Assembly: GCF_036985595.1 (NCBI RefSeq) | Contig: NZ_BTPU01000030.1 | Coordinates: 1 to 41,276 of the forward strand | From: Vallitalea maricola | GTDB taxonomy: Bacteria > Bacillota > Clostridia > Lachnospirales > Vallitaleaceae | Length of the DNA: 41,276 bases | Direction of reading: 5' to 3' | In this document: piece after piece, positions 35,004 through 41,276 of the stretch | Position numbering within the stretch: position 1 is the stretch's first letter | Layout of the letters: each line of letters starts with the position of its first letter | The notes under the pieces: model-generated | Told to the model about the DNA's origin: nothing | Database searches by the model: none | Seen by the model: only the letters and a program-made list of their open reading frames with translations | Made by a program: the position numbers and the translations under genes

Positions 35004-37142
35004 CTATTCTTTACTTTCTTTTTCGATTCTCTTAATATTTTTAAGTTCTATTCCTGTATTATTATTAGCTACTAGAGTAGCTATACATTTCTCACCTGTT
35101 TGAGGGAGAGTGACTTTGTAGTCTTCTATCTTACCTTTTTCTAATAATTGTTCAACAATTTCTTTTTCAATAGTTTTTGTACCGTATCTCTCCAAAGTAT
35201 TTTTCCATATCTTATATTTACAATTATTTCTCCAATCACTACAATAAAAAGCTTTACTATTTTCAAGGACTTTACCCTTTTGACATGAAGGACAGGTTCC
35301 TAAACCTTTCACTTTCTTTTTCTTATCCTCTGGAATAGGCTTTCGCTCAAAAGCTACTTTTCCTTTGCTCTTACTTGCTGAATTAACAAGATATACTACA
35401 AACCTTTTGATACTTTCCATAAAACGGTAGGATTCCATTTTACCTTTGTTGATACTGGTTAATCCTTTTTCCCATTTTCCTGTTGTTTCTGGAGATTTTA
35501 ATTCTTCTGGAATAATCTTGATAAGCTGACATCCTTTTTTAGTAGGAATCAATGTTTTTCCTTTTCTCTTTATGTATTCAACTTGAATCAATCTCTCGAT
35601 TATCCCCGCTCTCGTTGCAGGTGTTCCGAACCCGGATTCTTTTAATTGTTCTTTTAGAGCCTCATCTTCAGTAAATCTCCCTGCATTTTCCATAGCACTT
35701 AGCAGAGAACTTTCAGTATATGGTTTTGGTGGTGCAGTTTGTTTGTTTAACTTCTCCACATCCACAACTTTTTTGGTATCACCCTTTTTAAGCTTAGGCA
35801 TAATCTGTTCTTTATCATCTTTGGTAGCTGTATATAGTGCTTTCCAGCCTTTATCAACTATGACTTTACCAGATGATACGAATTTCTCTCCTTCAATATC
35901 AAATATTATTTCCGTTGTTTCATACTTATAGTAATCATAAAAAACAGATATAAACCTTTTGACAACTAAATTATAGATATTAAGCTCGTCCTTGGTAAGA
36001 TTATTAATTCTAGGTACAACATCAGTCGGTATAATAGCATGGTGGTCAGTTACCTTACTATTATTAATTATTCTTTTGTTGAATTTTAATTCACTTTTTT
36101 TTAGTAATGGTTCAATAGCTTTGTTATAAGGAGGTACATTGATTTTTCTCATGGTGCTCTTTACTTTTTTCTTCATATCATCACTTAGATATCTGCTGTC
36201 TGTTCTTGGATATGTAATCAGCTTTCTCTTTTCATATAGATTCTGCGCTAGACTGAGTACTTTTTTTGCAGTGTATCCGTATTTCTTATTACCATCTCTT
36301 TGCAATTCTGTCAGGTCATATAGTAATGGTGGGGGCATTTTCTTAAGCTTTTTGGTTACTTTTTCTACTACACCATCTTTATCAACAATTTTTTCTGCTA
36401 TTTCTTCTGCTTTCTTCTTATCGAATATTTTAGTATCTGATGGTTTTTCATTGAACCAAATAGCTCTAAAATCATCAACAAACACTGCATATACTTCTAT
36501 ATAGTCTTTTGGTACAAAATTATCTATCTCATCTTTTCTATTAACAATCAATGCTAGGGTCGGAGTCTGAACACGTCCAATGCTTAATAATACGTCATTG
36601 CTTGTAGTATAGGCTCTTGTTGCATTTATCCCTACAAGCCAATCTGCTTCTGAACGGCATTTTGCACTGTAATACAAGTTATCGTATTCACTTCCATCTT
36701 TTAACTTATTAAAGCCTTCGTTGATAGCTACATCTGTCATACTGGATATCCATAGTCTTGAAAAAGGCTTATTGCATCCAACATAATTGTATATATACCT
36801 GAATATAAGTTCTCCTTCTCGTCCACTATCTGTTGCACATATTATAGAATCTACATCATTTCTATTCAATAATCTTTCAATAATTTTCAGTTGTTTTTCT
36901 GTATTAGGGTAAGGTTTTAATTGTATTTCTTCTGGAATTATTGGCAGCAGATTATATCTCCACTTCTTATATTTTTCATCGTAATCATCAGGTTCTGCTA
37001 AAGTTATCAAATGACCAACAGCCCAAGTTATTACATATTCGGCGCCTTCTATATATCCATCTTTTCGAGATGTGCATTTCAATACCTTAGCTATATCTCT
37101 TGCTACTGATGGTTTTTCTGCGAGTACTAGTTTCTTCCCCAT
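35004..37142 (-). CDS. topB: DNA topoisomerase III
   Basis: A 712-residue type IA topoisomerase that relaxes or decatenates DNA by cutting one strand. The Toprim domain opens KLVLAEKPSVARDIAKVL (E9) and has ATDSGREGE (D105). The active tyrosine is Y311 in LITYPRTDSRYL. SIGRVQTPTLALIVNR is typical of TopB. A zinc ribbon near the C-terminus (about 640-680; CPSCQKGK and YCSDWRNNCKYKIW) is seen in Firmicute TopB. The ATG at 37142 is preceded by AAAGGA at 9 nt; two upstream ATG codons lack a site. The methionine genes follow closely, so they are probably co-transcribed. Confidence 0.95.
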   Translation of the reverse strand: MGKKLVLAEKPSVARDIAKVLKCTSRKDGYIEGAEYVITWAVGHLITLAEPDDYDEKYKKWRYNLLPIIPEEIQLKPYPNTEKQLKIIERLLNRNDVDSIICATDSGREGELIFRYIYNYVGCNKPFSRLWISSMTDVAINEGFNKLKDGSEYDNLYYSAKCRSEADWLVGINATRAYTTSNDVLLSIGRVQTPTLALIVNRKDEIDNFVPKDYIEVYAVFVDDFRAIWFNEKPSDTKIFDKKKAEEIAEKIVDKDGVVEKVTKKLKKMPPPLLYDLTELQRDGNKKYGYTAKKVLSLAQNLYEKRKLITYPRTDSRYLSDDMKKKVKSTMRKINVPPYNKAIEPLLKKSELKFNKRIINNSKVTDHHAIIPTDVVPRINNLTKDELNIYNLVVKRFISVFYDYYKYETTEIIFDIEGEKFVSSGKVIVDKGWKALYTATKDDKEQIMPKLKKGDTKKVVDVEKLNKQTAPPKPYTESSLLSAMENAGRFTEDEALKEQLKESGFGTPATRAGIIERLIQVEYIKRKGKTLIPTKKGCQLIKIIPEELKSPETTGKWEKGLTSINKGKMESYRFMESIKRFVVYLVNSASKSKGKVAFERKPIPEDKKKKVKGLGTCPSCQKGKVLENSKAFYCSDWRNNCKYKIWKNTLERYGTKTIEKEIVEQLLEKGKIEDYKVTLPQTGEKCIATLVANNNTGIELKNIKRIEKESKE

Positions 37143-37182
37143 TAATTCCATTCCTTTCAAGTTCCTTTTAATTCTTGTGTGA

Positions 37183-37191
37183 ATTATAGCA
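37183..37191 (-). promoter_or_regulatory. Extended -10 promoter element of topB
   Basis: The minus strand reads TGCTATAAT, an extended -10, about 40 bases before the topB start. The -35 region is poor. Confidence 0.55.
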
Positions 37192-37198
37192 TAAAAAT

Positions 37199-37224
37199 TA
37201 ATTTAATGCCATAATTAAGCATTA
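37199..37224 (-). terminator. Possible weak terminator after the AraC-type gene
   Basis: On the minus strand TAATGC pairs with GCATTA (37219-37224 and 37204-37209), then AATTAATTTTT. It is a 6-bp stem that overlaps the region just before the topB promoter. Confidence 0.35.
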
Positions 37225-37237
37225 TCAGTATAATATT

Positions 37238-38137
37238 TTATTTATTTCTTTTTCTCCAACCAGCAGGTGAATACCCTGTTATCTTTTTCATTGTTTTACA
37301 AAAATAATATACATCGTTGAAGCCTAACAACTCAGATATATTAGTTATAAGTAAATCTGTCTTATCAAGCATTTCTTTTGCTTTTTCTATCTTAATGAAA
37401 TTACTATAGCTTGATATTGAATATCCATATTTATTTTTGAATGTTTTCCCTAAGTAATCTTCATTATAACCTAGGTATTTTGATATTTCCTTTCTAGTTA
37501 TTTTCCTGAAATAATACTCATCTATATAATTCTTTATACGTTTTGGCAGATCAACTGTATTAAATGATTTAAAGTAATTATCATCTTCAATTTGATTAAG
37601 TACATCTTTGATTATTAATAAAAGATTGGCTTTTGATATTAACTGCCACGTGGCATTATGTTTGACAAATGCATCTAATATGTCCATGTACCTGGCTTCA
37701 ATATAATCCTTATTCTTTATTTGAATAATCTCTGGTAATATAAAAGTGTTATTTATAGTATACTCTTGTCTAAGATAATTTTTCTGTGGCAACTCCTCTT
37801 GAAAATATGAGGATTGGTTATTCTTCACATATGTATCCAGCTCATAAACATCTTTTCTATATTTAAAATCAAAATGTATCCATATGTTTTCTCCTTTAGT
37901 TTCTCTATCAACCCAGAACTTATGAGGAACATTAGGTTTTATCAATAGTAGGGTTCCTCTTTTTAATTTGTGTGTTTTCTCTTTTGTTTCGTAATAGGCT
38001 TCACCTTTAATACAGTACATCCATTCATAATCGTATATTTTTCTATAATTGTTCTTCCATTCTCCAAACCCTTGTTTTCCTACTTTCCTAACATAAGGGT
38101 TTAACTCATCAATCATTATATTATCTGTTTTCATCAT
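37238..38137 (-). CDS. AraC family transcriptional regulator
   Basis: A 299-residue regulator. Residues about 15-100 form a cupin-like sensor domain (GEAYYETKEKTHKLKRGTLLLIKPNVPHKFW). Residues about 195-299 hold two helix-turn-helix motifs (EISKYLGYNEDYLGKTFKNKYG and ISELLGFNDVYYFCKTMKKITGYSPAGWRKRN), the AraC hallmark. Two adjacent ATG codons could start it; the second (38134) has better spacing from GGGG. It is divergent from the sulfatase gene and probably controls it in response to a sugar-type ligand. Confidence 0.93.
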   Translation of the reverse strand: MMKTDNIMIDELNPYVRKVGKQGFGEWKNNYRKIYDYEWMYCIKGEAYYETKEKTHKLKRGTLLLIKPNVPHKFWVDRETKGENIWIHFDFKYRKDVYELDTYVKNNQSSYFQEELPQKNYLRQEYTINNTFILPEIIQIKNKDYIEARYMDILDAFVKHNATWQLISKANLLLIIKDVLNQIEDDNYFKSFNTVDLPKRIKNYIDEYYFRKITRKEISKYLGYNEDYLGKTFKNKYGYSISSYSNFIKIEKAKEMLDKTDLLITNISELLGFNDVYYFCKTMKKITGYSPAGWRKRNK

Positions 38138-38168
38138 ATTCCCCTGCCTTAAAAATCCTTGAATAACT

Positions 38169-38197
38169 TATATATTTGTATATAACTATATCATCAA
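38169..38197 (-). promoter_or_regulatory. Candidate promoter of the AraC-type gene
   Basis: The minus strand has TTGATG (38192-38197), 17 nt, then TATATA (38169-38174), in the gap shared with the divergent sulfatase gene. On the plus strand TATAAT at 38256-38261 may be the sulfatase -10, but without a clear -35. Confidence 0.45.
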
Positions 38198-38293
38198 TGT
38201 CTGATTTTTACAAATCTACTTCTGATTATTCCATTCATGTTTATAACCAATTAATTATAATATAGACAAAGGAATTTTTATTGGAGGTTTTTT

Positions 38294-39811
38294 ATGAAAA
38301 AGACTAATATTTTATTGATAACAAGTGACCAACAGCATTTTAATACTATCGGTGCCTTCAATCCTGAGATTAAAACACCTAATCTTGATCGTCTGGTCAA
38401 AGAAGGTACAACTTTCAAAAGGGCATATTGTCCTAATCCTACATGTACCCCTACTCGCGCTTCCATAATAACAGGTATGTATCCCAGCCAGCATGGAGCA
38501 TGGACATTGGGAACCAAGTTGCCTGACGATGTACATACATTCTTGGAAGATTTTAATTCAGATGGATATAAAACTGCCCTAGTGGGAAAAGCGCATTTTC
38601 AACCCTTAGCTTCTACTGAAGAATTTCCTTCTATAGAAGCTTATCCTATATTACAGGATTTAGATTTTTGGAGAGACTTTAACACCAATTATGATACTTG
38701 GTATGGTTTTAGTCATTGTGAACTTGCAAGAAACCATACTGATGAAGGACATATTGGACAGCATTATGCTCTATGGTTAGAAGAAAAAGGACTTAATAAT
38801 TGGAGAGACTATTTTAGGAAACCTACAGGTGTACTAGACCGGAGAGCAGAAGGAAAATGGGATATACCTGAAAAATATCATTATGATGCATGGATTTCAG
38901 AGAGAACCAATACACTAATGGAAGAGTATAGTAATACTGACGAACCATTTTTGCTATGGACAAGCTTTTTTGACCCACATCCTGATTATATCGTTCCTGA
39001 GCCATATTATTCTATGTATGACCCTGAGAAATTGACCTTACCAACTATAACAATGGGTGAGCATGATAATAATCCTCCTCACTTCTCTATGACACAGGAT
39101 GATGACGCTGATTTTTCCATCTATAAAGAAACTGGTTATAGCATTCACGGAATGCGTACACATGAGAAAGATGAAAAGATATTGAGGAAATATCTCTCTG
39201 TTTATTATGGTATGGTAACAATGATGGATAAGTATATTGGTAAAATCCTAGATAAGTTAGATGAATTAGGCATAGCTGATAATACTATTGTTCTATTTAC
39301 CACTGATCACGGACATTTTATTGGACATCATGGGTTAAGTGCTAAAGGACCTTTTCTGTATGAAGATATGATAAAAGTTCCTTATATTGTCAGGTATCCT
39401 CATAAAATCCCTGCTAACAAGTCTAATGATGCTTTGCAGAGCTTAGTTGATATCGCACCAACCTTATTAAGTTTTACTGATATAGAGATACCTAGAATAA
39501 TGACTGGTAAAGACCAAAAAGATGTATGGCTTGGCAAAAAAGATTCTGCAAGAGATCATATCATATGCGAACATCATCACGAACCAACTACTATCCATCT
39601 CAAGACCTATGTGAATGAACGTTACAAATTGACAGTTTATTATAATCAGACTTACGGTGAATTATTTGACCTTGAAAAAGACCCTGAAGAAATTAATAAT
39701 CTATGGGATAATCCTGATTATACAGAGTTAAAAATAAATCTGATGATGAAGTATATATGGGCTGAACTGGGAAAAGAACCTATGTGGATGCCTAGGATAG
39801 CTGGGGCATAA
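38294..39811 (+). CDS. Sulfatase (formylglycine-dependent, Cys type)
   Basis: A 505-residue arylsulfatase-fold hydrolase of sulfate esters. It opens MKKTNILLITSDQQHFNTIG with the metal ligand D12. The maturation motif is CTPTR, C51, in PTCTPTRASIITGMYPSQHG; the Cys must be oxidised to formylglycine, by an anaerobic sulfatase-maturating radical SAM enzyme in Clostridia. TTDHGHFIGHHG (about 335-347) carries further metal ligands, and GELFDLEKDPEEINNLW is the usual C-terminal subdomain. No signal peptide is seen, so it acts in the cytosol. GGAGG lies 6 nt before the ATG. Phosphonate monoester hydrolases share the fold, so the substrate is uncertain. Confidence 0.93.
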   Translation: MKKTNILLITSDQQHFNTIGAFNPEIKTPNLDRLVKEGTTFKRAYCPNPTCTPTRASIITGMYPSQHGAWTLGTKLPDDVHTFLEDFNSDGYKTALVGKAHFQPLASTEEFPSIEAYPILQDLDFWRDFNTNYDTWYGFSHCELARNHTDEGHIGQHYALWLEEKGLNNWRDYFRKPTGVLDRRAEGKWDIPEKYHYDAWISERTNTLMEEYSNTDEPFLLWTSFFDPHPDYIVPEPYYSMYDPEKLTLPTITMGEHDNNPPHFSMTQDDDADFSIYKETGYSIHGMRTHEKDEKILRKYLSVYYGMVTMMDKYIGKILDKLDELGIADNTIVLFTTDHGHFIGHHGLSAKGPFLYEDMIKVPYIVRYPHKIPANKSNDALQSLVDIAPTLLSFTDIEIPRIMTGKDQKDVWLGKKDSARDHIICEHHHEPTTIHLKTYVNERYKLTVYYNQTYGELFDLEKDPEEINNLWDNPDYTELKINLMMKYIWAELGKEPMWMPRIAGA

Positions 39812-39816
39812 AATAT

Positions 39817-39859
39817 AAAAAATGTATTGTAGGACTGTATGAACCTATAATACATTTTT
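39817..39859. terminator. Bidirectional terminator between sulfatase and SMP-30 genes
   Basis: The arms AAAAATGTATTGTAGG (39818-39833) and CCTATAATACATTTTT (39844-39859), with one mismatch or wobble, form a hairpin with A and T runs on both sides. It serves the convergent genes. Confidence 0.8.
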
Positions 39860-39948
39860 ATATTCTTTGTAAATGCAGACTCATTCCCATAACTTAAATC
39901 TATCTGCTTTTCCTATTCCTCTTGTTGGTCCAGTATCAAAGCTACTGT

Positions 39949-40821
39949 TTATTTACCATATCTGTATGATTCAACTCCTTTTGTATTAAGCTTTATTGAA
40001 TATAGATTTCCACCATCGCCTTCTTCGCTTCTTGCTGTAGTAATATATAGCGTGTCAAGCTCCTCTCCACCAAATGCACAACATGTTACATTTTTATCTG
40101 GGATTTGGATAGTAAATATTATTTTGCTAGTCTTAGGATCAACACAGTTTACGGAGTATCCCCCCCACATGGCTACCCAAAGTCTACCTTTGGCATCAAT
40201 GCACATGCCGTCAGGTGCTCCTTTTTCAGCTTTAAAGGTGAATACAGTTCTTTTGTTCTCTAGATTTATTTTATCTACTACATCATAGGCGTCGATTTTT
40301 TTAGTAACTGTGTCAATATGATAAAATATTGAGCCGTCTTTATTCCATGCCAATCCGTTAGGAATAGTGAAATCATCGTATTTGGCAACAACTATGTTTT
40401 CATTTATACAGTACAAAGCACCTGCACAGAGAGCATCTCCATCTTGCTCTATTTTCATTGTGCCAATCCATAGATTACCGTATTTATCACATTTACCATC
40501 ATTGAATCTTAGCCCTTCCATAGAGTCTATTTTTATTAGTTGTGTGAATTTAGTATTTTTTAGGTCTAGGTTATAGATTGTGTCCTTGACAGCGCAGATT
40601 GGATTATTATCTGCATCAAGTACAACATCACTAATATAGCTTTCTGTAGGTATTTTTGATATTGTTTTATGTACAGGGTCAAATATGTACATAAAATGGA
40701 ACTCGATATCTACGAAATAAACAATTTTATTCTTTTCATCCCATATACAGCCTTCTGCAAGCTTACAATTTAATTTTGCCTCACAGATTAGTTCAGATTC
40801 AGCTTTTAACAAATCTTGCAC
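39949..40821 (-). CDS. SMP-30/gluconolactonase/LRE family protein
   Basis: A 290-residue six-bladed beta-propeller of the kind that hydrolyses sugar lactones with a divalent metal. Family motifs are LAEGCIWDEKNKIVYFVDI near the N-terminus (metal-ligand Glu), RFNDGKCDKYGNLWIGTM (about 105-122), IPNGLAWNKDGSIFYHIDT (about 152-170) and APDGMCIDAKGRLWVAMWGG (about 205-224). These contain the expected Glu, Asn, Asn and Asp ligands. The start is probably GTG at 40821, with AGGTG upstream; a GTG at 40830 overlaps that site. It probably acts with the neighbouring sulfatase in using a sugar acid or sulfated sugar, which is inference. Confidence 0.9.
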   Translation of the reverse strand: MQDLLKAESELICEAKLNCKLAEGCIWDEKNKIVYFVDIEFHFMYIFDPVHKTISKIPTESYISDVVLDADNNPICAVKDTIYNLDLKNTKFTQLIKIDSMEGLRFNDGKCDKYGNLWIGTMKIEQDGDALCAGALYCINENIVVAKYDDFTIPNGLAWNKDGSIFYHIDTVTKKIDAYDVVDKINLENKRTVFTFKAEKGAPDGMCIDAKGRLWVAMWGGYSVNCVDPKTSKIIFTIQIPDKNVTCCAFGGEELDTLYITTARSEEGDGGNLYSIKLNTKGVESYRYGK

Positions 40822-40830
40822 AGCAATCAC

Positions 40831-41276
40831 CTACTATTCTTTTTATTAAGTATTACTCAATTAATTATTATCAATTGATTTAATTTGAGTTTAGCATATT
40901 ATTTTATGAGATTCTATAAATTTTCGGAAATATTTTGGGGTTTGTTTGTACAGAACGGAACTGGGATGAAATTTTTTATTCTTATATGCTTATACTTAGC
41001 TAGTTACAAAGATTGTATTAAATTGTTGAAGTTGCTTGGTGTAATATAAAAATGATAATAATCTATAAAAAATATTAGATCAATTACTATTAAAATTACT
41101 GTCGGTAAAATATCTTTTTCAATCTTTGATAAGATAGCCACCTTATAGCAATTCATCTATTTTGTGGCTTTACAGTTCATATAATAACATTTTCATGCAT
41201 AAAAACACACTATACATAGTTCTATTAACTACATCTCAAAACATTACAACTGCCTTTAACACTATAGTTTACGCTG
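40831..41276. other. Terminal region without recognisable gene
   Basis: About 450 AT-rich bases. No open frame with a ribosome binding site is visible. A loose AGCCAC/GTGGCT inverted repeat near 41128-41166 is the only structure noted; it has a long loop and no T run. Confidence 0.5.

Noticed and set aside
41128..41166. Possible terminator near the right edge (AGCCAC/GTGGCT)
   Set aside because: The loop is too long and there is no T tract in either direction.

Overview
The window is AT-rich DNA typical of a low-GC Firmicute, most likely a member of the Clostridia. The evidence is the AAGGAGG-type ribosome binding sites, a T-box leader, the serC-serA-DUF1015 gene order, short type 2 LeuC/LeuD, and a 30-nt CRISPR repeat resembling clostridial type I-B repeats. 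I cannot name a species. Nearly all genes lie on the minus strand; only the sulfatase is on the plus strand.

Layout from left to right. (1) 1-1469: right-hand part of a CRISPR array with 22 complete repeats, one cut repeat and no cas genes. (2) 1658-8100: a DUF2164 protein, a lone glycogen branching enzyme, the SPFH pair HflK/HflC, and a DUF1015 protein that closes a serC-serA operon (6856-10440). (3) 10882-21988: a branched-chain amino acid locus. A consensus promoter and a T-box leader, probably reading an Ile AUC specifier, precede ilvN, ilvC, cimA, leuC, leuD, leuB, ilvD, ilvB and a GNAT acetyltransferase. CimA is present and neither ilvA nor leuA is, so isoleucine is probably made from pyruvate via citramalate. 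A terminator hairpin after ilvC and a 21-bp perfect inverted repeat between leuD and leuB interrupt the operon.

(4) 22150-30050 is the most interesting region: nine collinear genes that look like one biosynthetic operon. In transcription order they are an acyl carrier protein, a ketosynthase with intact Cys-His-His, a FabZ-type dehydratase, a ketosynthase homologue without the active-site Cys (chain-length-factor-like), a FabG-type ketoreductase, a protein resembling BtrH (an acyl-ACP to amine acyltransferase), a 49-residue Cys-containing peptide not previously called as an ORF, a radical SAM/SPASM peptide maturase, and an M50-type membrane metalloprotease with a PqqD-like N-terminus. My hypothesis is a hybrid RiPP and highly reducing type II polyketide pathway: KS/CLF, KR and DH, with no enoyl reductase, would build a polyene acyl-ACP; the radical SAM enzyme would modify the peptide; and the BtrH-like protein would join the two. 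A terminator and the T-box promoter close the cluster on the left.

(5) 30704-37142: topB, a fused homocysteine methyltransferase/methylenetetrahydrofolate reductase, and a short MetH without the reactivation domain, ending in a strong terminator. (6) 37238-40821: an AraC-type regulator divergent from a formylglycine-type sulfatase, then a convergent SMP-30/gluconolactonase-like protein. This is probably a small sugar or sulfate-ester utilisation locus. The last 450 bases hold no gene I can support.
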